This document shows positions 16,459 through 24,519 of a stretch of 46,820 bases of DNA, piece after piece. The notes below the pieces were generated by a model. That model saw nothing but the letters and a program-made list of their open reading frames with translations. It ran no database searches and was not told where the DNA came from. The DNA is from Plantactinospora alkalitolerans (GTDB lineage: Bacteria > Actinomycetota > Actinomycetes > Mycobacteriales > Micromonosporaceae), in the NCBI RefSeq assembly GCF_015690345.1, contig NZ_JADPUN010000102.1, positions 1 to 46,820 on the forward strand, in the 5' to 3' direction. Each line of letters begins with the position of its first letter. Positions within the stretch are counted from its first letter, which is position 1. The translations under genes and the position numbers were made by a program.

Positions 16459-17432
16459 ACATCCTGCTCTGGCACGTGCACGGATCATGGACCACCGCAT
16501 TCGTGCACGGCAAGCACCGGTACCTCGTCCCGGTGACCCCGGACCGCGGCCCGTACGGGCTGGGGCGGGCACGCACCTACCAGTGGCCGGACACCGTCGA
16601 CGAGGTGTCCCCGGAGAAGCTGGCCGACGCGGACGTCGACCTGGTGATCCTGCAACGGCCCGAGGAACTCGACCTCGCGTCCGAGTGGCTGGGCCGGCGG
16701 GTCGGCGGGGACGTACCGGCGATCTTCGTCGAGCACAACACGCCGAAACAGGGGGACGTGCCGAACAGCCGGCACCCGATGGCGGACCGCGACGATCTGC
16801 TGATCGCACACGTCACACACTTCAACGCGCTGTACTGGGACACCGGCGGGACCCGGACGGCCGTGGTAGAGCACGGAATCGTGGCACCGACCGCGCACTA
16901 CACCGGCGAACTGGATCGGCTCGCGGTGGTGGTCAACGAGCCGGTCCGCCGGTGGCGGGTGACCGGGACCGATCTGTTGCCCCGGTTCGCCGAGATCGCT
17001 CCGCTCGACGTCTTCGGGATGGGTGTGGCCGGGCTGCCGGACCGGCTGGGACTGCCGGCCGACCGGATGACCGTCTACGACGACCTGCCGCAGAGCCGGA
17101 TGCAGGCGGAGATCGGGCGGCGGCGGGCGTACCTGCACCTGTGCCGGTGGACCTCGCTGGGGCTGAGCCTGATCGAGGCGATGGCAATGGGCATGCCGGT
17201 GGTCGTGCTCGCCGCGACCGAGGCCGTCGCGGCCGTACCGCCGGACGCCGGGGCGCTGTCCACCCGGATCGACACCCTGACCGATGCCGCCCGACGGCTT
17301 CTCGAGGAGCCGGCGACGGCCCGCCGGCTCGGTGCCCGGGCCCGCGAGGCGGCGCAGGCCCGCTACGGCCTGGATCGGTTCCTGACGGACTGGGATCGGT
17401 TGCTGGAGGAGGAACTATGCGCGTCGCGATGA
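16455..17432 (+). CDS. GT4-type glycosyltransferase of the heptose operon
   Basis: 325 residues from GTG 16455, whose GTGA overlaps the stop of the fusion gene. It opens VNILLWHVHGSWTTAFVHGKH, like the first strand and acceptor loop of a GT-B enzyme. The C-terminal half has the donor-site region CRWTSLGLSLIEAMAMGMPVVV, which matches the E-x7-E motif area of GT4. The shorter-than-usual length (GT4 is often 370-420) reflects a compact N-terminal domain. It presumably adds a hexose or heptose to the glycan built by this operon; donor and acceptor are unknown. Confidence 0.8.
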   Translation: MNILLWHVHGSWTTAFVHGKHRYLVPVTPDRGPYGLGRARTYQWPDTVDEVSPEKLADADVDLVILQRPEELDLASEWLGRRVGGDVPAIFVEHNTPKQGDVPNSRHPMADRDDLLIAHVTHFNALYWDTGGTRTAVVEHGIVAPTAHYTGELDRLAVVVNEPVRRWRVTGTDLLPRFAEIAPLDVFGMGVAGLPDRLGLPADRMTVYDDLPQSRMQAEIGRRRAYLHLCRWTSLGLSLIEAMAMGMPVVVLAATEAVAAVPPDAGALSTRIDTLTDAARRLLEEPATARRLGARAREAAQARYGLDRFLTDWDRLLEEELCASR

Positions 17433-18634
17433 TCTCCGAGCACGCCAGCCCGCTCGCCGTGCTCGGCGGCGAGGACGCCGGTGGCCAGAACACCCACGTG
17501 GCCGAACTCTCCGCCGCACTCGCCGATGCCGGACACGACGTCCGGGTCTACACCCGGCGGGACAACTCGGCCGGGCCGACGGCGGTACGGATGCGCGACG
17601 GCGTCGAGGTGGTGCACGTACCCGCCGGGCCGCCGGAGCCGATCGCCAAGGACGAGATGTTGCCGTACATGAAGGACTTCAGCCGGTGGCTGGTCGCACA
17701 GTGGCGCGGCGACGGCTGGGTGCCCGACGTGGCCCACGCGCACTTCTGGATGAGCGGGCTGGCCGGGATCGCCGCCGGTCGGCAGACCGGAATTCCGGTC
17801 GTGCAGACCTACCACGCGCTGGGCACCGTCAAGCGGCGGCACCAGGGCGCGATGGACACCAGCCCGGCCCGCCGGGTCGGCTACGAACGGGCCCTGGGCC
17901 GGGCCGTGGACCGGGTCATCGCGCAGAGTCAGGACGAGGTCCGGGAACTGGTCCGGATGGGTGTGCCCCAGTCCCGGATGACGGTGATCCCGTCCGGGGT
18001 CAACGACGAGACCTTCTCACCCGACGGCCCGGCCGTGCCCCGGGTACCGGGTCGGCCCCGGATCCTGACCGTGGGCCGGCTGGTGGAGCGCAAGGGCTAC
18101 CAGGACCTGATCCGGGCCATGCCGATGATCCCGGACGCCGAGTGCGTGGTGGTCGGCGGACCGCCGGCCGGCGAGGTCGACGACGACCCACAGGTGCGAC
18201 GGCTACGGGCGCTGGCCGAGGAGGTCGGGGTGGCCGACCGAGTACGGCTGATCGGCGCCGTGCCGCGCGAGGAGATGCCCTACTGGTACCGCTCCGCCGA
18301 CGTGCTCGTCGCCGCTCCCTGGTACGAACCGTTCGGGCTCACCCCACTGGAGGCGATGGCGTGCGGAGTGCCGGTGATCGGCACCGCGGTCGGCGGGCTC
18401 ACCGACACGGTGGTGGACGGCAGCACCGGCGACCTGGTGCCGCCCCGCGATCCCACCGCGCTGGGCACCGCCGTCCGGGACCTGCTGGCCGACCGGGTAC
18501 GCCGGTTCGCGTACGCCGGTGCGGCCCTCGACCGGGCCCGGCGGTGGTACTCGTGGACCCGTACCGCCGACCAGATCGCCGCCGTCTACGCGACAGTCAG
18601 CGAGGTACGACGGCCGAGCGGGGTGGTCGCCTGA
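17417..18634 (+). CDS. GT4 glycosyltransferase
   Basis: 405 residues from ATG 17417, preceded by an excellent GGAGGAGGAACT ribosome binding site and overlapping the previous gene by 16 nt. A full GT4 layout is visible: VAMISEHASPLAVLGGEDAG with the GGE loop, HAHFWMSGL, VIPSGVNDETFSP, LTVGRLVERKGYQDLI, and EPFGLTPLEAMACGVPVIG with the two catalytic-region Glu. It resembles MshA/sucrose-synthase-like actinobacterial GT4 enzymes, which retain anomeric configuration and usually use UDP- or GDP-sugars. Its place in the operon suggests work on the same glycan as the GT9 domains. Confidence 0.88.
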   Translation: MRVAMISEHASPLAVLGGEDAGGQNTHVAELSAALADAGHDVRVYTRRDNSAGPTAVRMRDGVEVVHVPAGPPEPIAKDEMLPYMKDFSRWLVAQWRGDGWVPDVAHAHFWMSGLAGIAAGRQTGIPVVQTYHALGTVKRRHQGAMDTSPARRVGYERALGRAVDRVIAQSQDEVRELVRMGVPQSRMTVIPSGVNDETFSPDGPAVPRVPGRPRILTVGRLVERKGYQDLIRAMPMIPDAECVVVGGPPAGEVDDDPQVRRLRALAEEVGVADRVRLIGAVPREEMPYWYRSADVLVAAPWYEPFGLTPLEAMACGVPVIGTAVGGLTDTVVDGSTGDLVPPRDPTALGTAVRDLLADRVRRFAYAGAALDRARRWYSWTRTADQIAAVYATVSEVRRPSGVVA

Positions 18635-19407
18635 TGACCGGATCGACGGACGTGCTGGACAGCCACCTCGCCGGACTCGCCTCCGCGCTGCTGCCGTACC
18701 GGACGGAGGCGGGTCGGCTCGACCGCTGGGGCGACGAACTGGCCCGACTGCTCGCCGGGGGCGGCCGGCTGCTGGTCGCCGGCAACGGCGGCAGCGCGGC
18801 CGAGGCACAGCACCTGGCGGCCGAACTGGTCGGCAAGTTGTGCGACGACCGGGCACCGTTGTCCGCGATCGCGCTCTGCGCCGAGACCTCGTCGCTGACC
18901 GCGATCGGCAACGACTACGGCTTCGACGAGGTCTTCGCCCGGCAGGTACGGGCACACGGGCGATCCGGAGACATCCTGCTGCTGCTCTCCACGAGTGGCC
19001 GCAGCGCGAACCTGGTCCGGGCGGCGCGCGCCGGCCGGGAACTCGGGATGCGGTGCTGGGCGTTCACCGGCCCGACCCCGAACCCGCTCGCCGACGCCTG
19101 CACCGAGGTCCTTGCGGTGCCGTCGCAGGACAGCCAGGTCGTACAGGAGTTGCACCTGGTCTCGGCGCACGTGCTCTGTGCCTACGTCGACGCGTACCTG
19201 CCGGTGCTGTTCGGGCCGGCCGGCGGGTACGGCACCGGCCAGCGCCTGCCCGCCGCCACCCCGTACGCCGACTCGGCTCCGGCCCGTCCCGGATCCGCTC
19301 CGGCGCACTCCACCACCGGGCAGGTACGACCGTCCGGTGTCGAGGACGAACTCGTGCTGCGGGTGCCGGGAACCCTGGACCTTCACCGGGGCGAGGAGGG
19401 GCCGTGA
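18634..19407 (+). CDS. gmhA: Phosphoheptose isomerase-like SIS protein
   Basis: 257 residues from ATG 18634 (TGATG, one-base overlap with the gene before). Residues about 30-195 are a SIS domain with VAGNGGSAAEAQHLAAELVG, LSTSGRSANLVRAARAGRE and QVVQELHLVSAHVLCAYVD, matching GmhA: the conserved Ser/Thr of the phosphate cradle and the QE(x)H helix are present. GmhA isomerises sedoheptulose 7-phosphate to D-glycero-D-manno-heptose 7-phosphate. About 55 extra residues at the C-terminus are Pro/Ala/Ser-rich, then hydrophilic; classical GmhA is about 190-200 residues. The neighbours supply the next steps of ADP-heptose synthesis. Confidence 0.88.
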   Translation: MTGSTDVLDSHLAGLASALLPYRTEAGRLDRWGDELARLLAGGGRLLVAGNGGSAAEAQHLAAELVGKLCDDRAPLSAIALCAETSSLTAIGNDYGFDEVFARQVRAHGRSGDILLLLSTSGRSANLVRAARAGRELGMRCWAFTGPTPNPLADACTEVLAVPSQDSQVVQELHLVSAHVLCAYVDAYLPVLFGPAGGYGTGQRLPAATPYADSAPARPGSAPAHSTTGQVRPSGVEDELVLRVPGTLDLHRGEEGP

Positions 19408-21107
19408 CCAGAAAACTGGTGGTCGTGGGCGACACGCTGCTCGATCGGGACGTGGAGGGCGTGGTGAACCGGCTCTGCCCGGACTCACCGGTCCCGGTGC
19501 TGGACGAGAACAACAGCGTCGACCGACCCGGTGGGGCGGGTTTGGCAGCGCTCTTCGCCGTCGGACGGGGATTCGAGGTCGCCCTCGTCACGGCGTTGGC
19601 CGACGACGAGGGGGGAGCGCGGCTGAGTTCCCTGCTCACCGCAGCCGGGGTGCAGATATACGGGCTTCCGCTGCCCGGTGCCACCCCGGAGAAGATCCGG
19701 CTGCGGACCCGGGGGCGGGTGCTGCTGCGTCACGACCGGGGTGGACCGGCCGGGCCGCCCGGTGAGCCGAGCGACGCCGTACTGGAGTTGCTGGCCGGTG
19801 CGGCGGGGATCCTGGTCAGCGACTACGGGCGGGGAGTGGCTCGGCTGCCGGCCCTGCGGGTGGCGCTGGCGAACACCACCGCACCGATCGTCTGGGATCC
19901 ACATCCGCGGGGACCGGCAGCGGTTCCCGGCGTACGACTGGCCACCCCGAACGAGGTGGAGGCGCGGGAACTGGCCGGGCTGGCGAGCGGTGGCTCGCGG
20001 CTGGCGATCGCCTCGCGGTGCGCCCAGGCCCTGCGCCAGCGGTGGCGGGTCGGTGCGGTGGCGGTGACCCTGGGCGGCGAGGGCGCCCTGCTCTCGCACG
20101 CCGGCGCCACGCCGCTGGCGGTCGCCTCGCCGACCTGCGCCGACGGTGACACCTGCGGTGCCGGTGACCGGTTCGCCGCCGCGGCGACCCTGGCGCTTGC
20201 GGACGGGGCGCTGGTCTCCGAGGCCGTGCAGCAGGCGGTGGCCGAGGCTTCCGGGTACGTGGCCGACGGTGGCGTCGCGACCGCCGTGCCCGCCGCCTCG
20301 GTGGCGGGACCGGTGCACCCGGCCGGCAAGGCGTCCAGGTCGACACCAGCGGTGGGCAGGCCGGCACCCGGATCGACACCAGCGGTCGGCGGGTCGGCAC
20401 CCGGGCCGGTACGAACGGCGCCCGGGTCGGTGCCAGCGGTCGGCGGGTCGGCCCCCGGGCCGGTACGAGCGGCCGGTGAGGCGCCCTCGTCGGCCGGCAC
20501 GATCCGGCCCGGTTCGGCGGGCCGCACCCGGTCCGGAGCATCCGGGCAGGGACGGACCCGTGTCCAGGACCGGTCCGGTGCGCCGGTCACGGCGGTGGGC
20601 TGGAGTGACCGGATCGGCGCTCGGGCCGCCGGTGACGTGGTCGCCCGGGTCCGGGCCGCCGGCGGCACGGTCGTGGCGACGGGCGGCTGTTTCGACCTGC
20701 TGCACGCCGGTCACGTGGCGACGCTTGAGGCGGCCCGGCAACTCGGGGACTGCCTGGTGGTGTGCGTCAACTCCGACGACAGCGTGACCGGGCTGAAGGG
20801 GCCGGACCGGCCGTTGGTCCGGCACGCCGACCGGGCCCGCCTGTTGGCCGCCCTCGGCTGCGTGGACGCCGTACTGATCTTCGACGAGTCGACCCCGCAC
20901 GCGGCGTTGTCCTGGCTGCGCCCGGACGTCTGGGTCAAGGGCGGCGACTACGGCACCGGTGCGGACGGGCCGGACCTGCCGGAGGCGGAGATCCTGCACC
21001 GCTGGGGTGGGAACACCGTGGTGGTGCCGTACCTGGACGGCCGCTCGACCAGCGAGATGATCGCCGCTGCCCGGGCCGGTGGCCGACCGGGAGGACGGGC
21101 CCGGTGA
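19404..21107 (+). CDS. hldE: Bifunctional heptose 7-phosphate kinase / heptose 1-phosphate adenylyltransferase
   Basis: 567 residues from GTG 19404 (GTGA overlap with gmhA). The N-terminal PfkB-type kinase (about 1-300) has LVVVGDTLLDRDVEG, RPGGAGLAAL and the catalytic DTCGAGDRFAAA motif. The C-terminal nucleotidyltransferase (about 415-560) has ATGGCFDLLHAGHVATLE with the HxGH motif and VWVKGGDYGTGADG. Between them is a linker of about 110 residues with VGGSAPG repeats, much longer than in enterobacterial HldE (about 477 residues total). The enzyme phosphorylates heptose 7-phosphate at C1, and after GmhB action makes ADP-heptose. Confidence 0.92.
   Translation: MTRKLVVVGDTLLDRDVEGVVNRLCPDSPVPVLDENNSVDRPGGAGLAALFAVGRGFEVALVTALADDEGGARLSSLLTAAGVQIYGLPLPGATPEKIRLRTRGRVLLRHDRGGPAGPPGEPSDAVLELLAGAAGILVSDYGRGVARLPALRVALANTTAPIVWDPHPRGPAAVPGVRLATPNEVEARELAGLASGGSRLAIASRCAQALRQRWRVGAVAVTLGGEGALLSHAGATPLAVASPTCADGDTCGAGDRFAAAATLALADGALVSEAVQQAVAEASGYVADGGVATAVPAASVAGPVHPAGKASRSTPAVGRPAPGSTPAVGGSAPGPVRTAPGSVPAVGGSAPGPVRAAGEAPSSAGTIRPGSAGRTRSGASGQGRTRVQDRSGAPVTAVGWSDRIGARAAGDVVARVRAAGGTVVATGGCFDLLHAGHVATLEAARQLGDCLVVCVNSDDSVTGLKGPDRPLVRHADRARLLAALGCVDAVLIFDESTPHAALSWLRPDVWVKGGDYGTGADGPDLPEAEILHRWGGNTVVVPYLDGRSTSEMIAAARAGGRPGGRAR
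20340..20477 (+). repeat. Imperfect coding repeat in the HldE linker
   Basis: Three units starting 20340, 20373 and 20427 encode S(T/V)PAVG(G/R)(S/P)APG, the last two extended by PVR(T/A)A. The codons keep the GC-rich bias of the gene. Confidence 0.8.
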
Positions 21108-21823
21108 GCGCCGGGAGGACGGCTGCCGACGATCTCCTGGCCTCCGGCGGCGCGGTGCTGATCAGCGGTGGCGCCAGTGGGCTCGGCGCGGCGGTGGCGA
21201 GCGCGGTCGCCGGGGTGGGCGGTCGGCCGTACGTACTGGACCGGCAGGCCCCGACCGCCGGGGTGCCGTGGCTCGAATGCGACCTGGCCGACACCCGCGC
21301 CGCCGAGGCGGCCACCCGGGAACTCGCCGAGCAGGCGGGCGGACTGGTCGGCGTGGTCACCGCCGCCGGTGTCGACGTACCGGGGCGGCTGGGCGACGTA
21401 CCGGCACAGACCTGGGAGCGGGTCGTCACGATCGACCTGCTGGCCACCGCGGCGGTGATCCGGGCCGCGCTGCCGTACCTGGAGCGCTCGGGCGGCACGG
21501 TGGTGACCGTGGCCTCGACCCTCGGCGTGAAGGCGGTCGGGGACGCGACCGCCTACTGTGCCGCCAAGTTCGGCGTGGTGGGCTTCACCCGGGCCCTCGC
21601 CGCCGAGCTGGCCGGCGTGGTCGGGGTGACACTGCTGGTTCCGGGCGGCATGCGTACGGCATTCTTCGACGAGCGCGATCCGCAGTACCGTCCCGGGGCC
21701 GACGCCGTACTCAACGAGCCGGCCGACGTTGCCTCGGCCGTACTGTTCGCGCTGCGCCAGCCGGCCGGATGCGCGATCCGGGAGATGGTGGTCTGCGCCG
21801 ACCGGGAATCGTCGTACCCGTGA
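21104..21823 (+). CDS. Classical SDR oxidoreductase in the heptose operon
   Basis: 239 residues from GTG 21104 (GTGA overlap with hldE). The cofactor loop is LISGGASGLGAAVASAVAG (TGxxxGxG variant), with VTAAGVDVP in the NAG position, and a catalytic Ser in VASTLGVKAVG with YCAAK giving the Tyr and Lys. Length and motifs fit a classical FabG-like SDR, not an extended SDR of the HldD (ADP-heptose 6-epimerase) type, which is about 310 residues. It may oxidise or epimerise the sugar or nucleotide sugar made by its neighbours, but that is inference. Confidence 0.85.
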   Translation: MSAGRTAADDLLASGGAVLISGGASGLGAAVASAVAGVGGRPYVLDRQAPTAGVPWLECDLADTRAAEAATRELAEQAGGLVGVVTAAGVDVPGRLGDVPAQTWERVVTIDLLATAAVIRAALPYLERSGGTVVTVASTLGVKAVGDATAYCAAKFGVVGFTRALAAELAGVVGVTLLVPGGMRTAFFDERDPQYRPGADAVLNEPADVASAVLFALRQPAGCAIREMVVCADRESSYP

Positions 21824-22863
21824 TCCTGGTGCTGCGTGCGCTCGGGGTGGGCGACCTGGCGACAGCGGTCCCGGCGCTGCGCGGGTTGCGCGCCGCGTTC
21901 CCCGGACACACCCTGTCGATTGCCGCGCCGGACTGGCTGACCCCGCTGGCGGAGCTGATCGGCGACGTCGACAACGTCATTCCCGCCAACGGGCTGGACC
22001 CGGTCGACTGGGCCGGGCCGGCACCGTACTGGGCGGTCAACCTGCACGGGCGGGGGCCGCAGTCGCACCGGCTGCTCGGCTCCGCCGACCCGGAACGCCT
22101 CTGCGCCTTCCAGTGTTCCGAGGCCGGGCATCTCGACGGTCCACAGTGGCGACAGGACGAGCACGAGGTGCATCGCTGGTGCCGCATGCTGACCTGGTAC
22201 GGCGTTCCGGCCGATCCGGACGACCTGGACCTGCGCCGCCCGGCACCCCGTCGGGTACCGGTCGGGGTGAGCGTGCTGCATCCGGGCGGCAAGGGCACCG
22301 CGCGCCGTTGGTCCCCGGGCCGGTTCGCCTCGCTGGCCCGGGAACTGGCCCGGACCGGGCATCGGGTGGTGGTGACGGGCTCGCCGGACGAGCGGGATCT
22401 GGCGGAGCGGATCGTGGCCGGCGCCGGCCTGCCGAACACGGCGGTGCTCGCCGGTCGACTCGACCTGGTGGAGATGGCTGCCGTGGTGGGGCACGCCCGC
22501 CTGGTGGTCAGTACGGACACCGGAATCGCCCACCTGGCGACCGCCTACCGGGTCCCCTCCGTCGTTCTGTTCGGGCCCGTCCGACCGGAGTTCTGGGGGC
22601 CGCCACCGGACCGCCCCTGGCACCGGGCGCTGCACGCCAGCGTCACCCCGGCCCGGTCGGCACCGGCGTCGGTCATTGCCGGTGCCGATCCCGCAAGGGC
22701 CGGGATGCACCCTGCCGTTTCGGCCGGGCCGGCGTCGGTCGTCGCGGGTGCGGACCTGGCCGGGATGCACCCTTCGTTGGCGGCGATCGAGGTGGACGAG
22801 GTGTTGACGGTGGTGGGTGAGGTGGAGCGGGCGGGACGGAGCTGCGGTGCGGCTACGACGTAG
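21820..22863 (+). CDS. GT9 heptosyltransferase-like glycosyltransferase
   Basis: 347 residues from GTG 21820 (GTGA overlap with the SDR). The start is typical of GT9: ILVLRALGVGDLATAVPALR. Further motifs are SVLHPGGKGTARRWSPGRFA, RVVVTGSPDERDLAE and the donor-site LVVSTDTGIAHLATAYRVPS. The final 60 residues are Ala/Gly/Met-rich with two HP(A/S) repeats (AGMHP). LPS heptosyltransferases (WaaC, WaaF, WaaQ) belong here and use ADP-heptose. The acceptor in this Gram-positive is unknown; a cell-surface glycan or a secreted glycoside are the options. Confidence 0.88.
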   Translation: MILVLRALGVGDLATAVPALRGLRAAFPGHTLSIAAPDWLTPLAELIGDVDNVIPANGLDPVDWAGPAPYWAVNLHGRGPQSHRLLGSADPERLCAFQCSEAGHLDGPQWRQDEHEVHRWCRMLTWYGVPADPDDLDLRRPAPRRVPVGVSVLHPGGKGTARRWSPGRFASLARELARTGHRVVVTGSPDERDLAERIVAGAGLPNTAVLAGRLDLVEMAAVVGHARLVVSTDTGIAHLATAYRVPSVVLFGPVRPEFWGPPPDRPWHRALHASVTPARSAPASVIAGADPARAGMHPAVSAGPASVVAGADLAGMHPSLAAIEVDEVLTVVGEVERAGRSCGAATT

Positions 22864-23833
22864 TGACCTGTCGGCACCGGGGTACGGGCGGCGTCGGCAC
22901 GGTCGCGGCGTGGTCTTCCTGGACACGGAAGGCCGGCCGATCCGGGACCGGGAAGAGCTGACCCGGCTCCGTGACCTGGTCATTCCCCCTGCCTGGAAAG
23001 ACGTCTGGATCTGTCCGCATCCGGCGGGGCACGTCCAGGCGGTCGGCACCGACGCGGCCGGGCGGCGGCAGTACCTCTACCACCCGACCTGGCGGCTCCG
23101 GCGGGACCAGGCGAAGTTCGACCACGTACTGGAGGTGGCCACCCGGCTGCCGATCCTGCGCGAACGGATCGGTGCGGACCTGGCCGGGCGGGGCCTGGGC
23201 CGACCCCGGGTGCTGGCGACCGTGGCCAGCCTGCTGGACATGGGGACCTTCCGGATCGGCAGCGACCAGTACGCGGCCGGCGACGACCCGACGTTCGGGG
23301 TGGCCACGCTGCGTCCCGAGCACACCCGGACCCGTCAGGGCGCGGTGGTGTTCGAGTTCCCGGCCAAGGGTGGGATCGCGCAGGTGCGGCGGATCGACGA
23401 CGCCCAGGTCTGCCGGGTACTGCGTGACCTGCGTCGGCGTCGGCGCACCGCGCAGCGGCTGTTCGGCTACTGGGACGGCCGGTGTTGGCGGGACGTCCGG
23501 AGCGACGAGGTCAACGACTACCTGCGGAGGGCGAGCGGGGGTGAGATGACGGCCAAGGACTTTCGTACCTGGCACGCCACCGTGCTGGCCGCCACCTGGT
23601 TGGCGCGCAGCGACCCACAACGTTCAACCAGCGGGCGGCGACGTACGGTGGCGGCGGCGATGCGCGAGGTGGCCGGGCTGCTGGGCAACACGCCGACCGT
23701 GGCCCGGGCCTCCTACGTGCATCCGAGGATCGTCGACCTCTACCACGACGGCGTGGTCCTCGACGCGGCCCCGGACCCGGACCGGCGCAACGCCGAGGCC
23801 GCCGTGCTGGAACTGCTGCGAACGAAACGGTGA
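22847..23833 (+). CDS. DNA topoisomerase IB (poxvirus/eukaryote-like)
   Basis: 328 residues from GTG 22847 (VRLRRSDLSAPGYGRRRHGRG), overlapping the GT9 gene by 17 nt. A start at 22817 is possible but adds residues atypical for the family. Type IB features are IPPAWKDVWICP, HPTWRLRRDQAKFDHV, an Arg-Lys-type core (RIGSDQYA ... TLRPEHTRTR, FPAKGG), SGGEMTAKDFRTWHATVLAA and the C-terminal ASYVHPRIVDLY with the nucleophilic Tyr. It relaxes supercoils through a 3'-phosphotyrosyl link. The domain is widespread in actinobacteria, but its place at the end of a glycan operon is odd. It probably reads from the upstream transcript. Confidence 0.92.
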   Translation: MRLRRSDLSAPGYGRRRHGRGVVFLDTEGRPIRDREELTRLRDLVIPPAWKDVWICPHPAGHVQAVGTDAAGRRQYLYHPTWRLRRDQAKFDHVLEVATRLPILRERIGADLAGRGLGRPRVLATVASLLDMGTFRIGSDQYAAGDDPTFGVATLRPEHTRTRQGAVVFEFPAKGGIAQVRRIDDAQVCRVLRDLRRRRRTAQRLFGYWDGRCWRDVRSDEVNDYLRRASGGEMTAKDFRTWHATVLAATWLARSDPQRSTSGRRRTVAAAMREVAGLLGNTPTVARASYVHPRIVDLYHDGVVLDAAPDPDRRNAEAAVLELLRTKR

Positions 23834-23837
23834 CGGA

Positions 23838-23860
23838 CCGCGGCGTGGATCACGACGCGG
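23838..23860. terminator. Hairpin between convergent genes
   Basis: CCGCGGCGT (23838-23846) pairs with 23852-23860 with one mismatch and a 5-nt loop, in the 48-bp gap between the topoisomerase and the next minus-strand gene. Confidence 0.45.
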
Positions 23861-23881
23861 CCCGGCCGCCGGCTGCTGATT

Positions 23882-24388
23882 TCAGTCGTTGAGTACGTGG
23901 GCCAGTTCGTCGCGGAACCGGCGCTCGGACTCGGTCACCTCGTCGCCGCCGAGGCCCAGCAGGCCACCGGTCGACGCCGCGGTCACCACATGCTCGGCGA
24001 TCGAGAGCAGCCAGTGCCGGTACGCCCCGGCCTCGCCCTCGGTAACCCGGTTGGTGAGCAGCGTGGACGCCTTCGCGGCCCGGTCGAGCACGTCGGCGAT
24101 CAGCGCCCTCGGGTCGGCCGGCTCGATCACCGGCAGTTCCTCGCCCGCCTCCGGGTCGCCGACCCTGGCGATGAGTTCACCGGCGACGGCGGCCACGAGC
24201 GGACTGGCCGATTCGCGGCCGCCGGCGATCGACTCCAGCCCGGCGGCGTTCTCGGTCCTGGTCCGGCGGCTGCCGTCCGATTCCGCGGCACTGGCCGCGG
24301 TCAGCACCGACTGCGGCAAACCGACGAGCAGACCCCACTCGTCGTCGGAAAAACCGAACTCGCTCGCATACAGCGGTTGCTCGGTCAC
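23882..24388 (-). CDS. Conserved protein of unknown function, 168 aa
   Basis: A GTG start at 24388 with GGGAGG upstream. The N-terminal FGFSDDEWGLLVGLPQSVLTAA and C-terminal ASTGGLLGLGGDEVTESERRF match a pattern I remember from a family of uncharacterised actinobacterial and cyanobacterial proteins (an 'FTxEEWxLLxxLP' opening and a 'GGxLGIGGExVTxxE' ending). The middle is helical with a likely charged amphipathic character. No enzyme motif, membrane segment or signal peptide. It is followed by the convergent topoisomerase and lies downstream of the RecQ-type gene, 131 bp apart on the same strand. Confidence 0.75.
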   Translation of the reverse strand: MTEQPLYASEFGFSDDEWGLLVGLPQSVLTAASAAESDGSRRTRTENAAGLESIAGGRESASPLVAAVAGELIARVGDPEAGEELPVIEPADPRALIADVLDRAAKASTLLTNRVTEGEAGAYRHWLLSIAEHVVTAASTGGLLGLGGDEVTESERRFRDELAHVLND

Positions 24389-24519
24389 GGCAACCTCCCT
24401 TCACAGATGGCAAACCATCACATCCCACGGCACGGCGTGCCGCACCGCAAACCGAATCGCCGGAGGCGACCCGGACAACCTCGGCGGACGACGTGGGTCG
24501 TACGCCCGCACACCGTAGA

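Noticed and set aside
21104-21823. HldD epimerase
   Set aside because: Too short and with classical FabG-like motifs, not the extended SDR layout.
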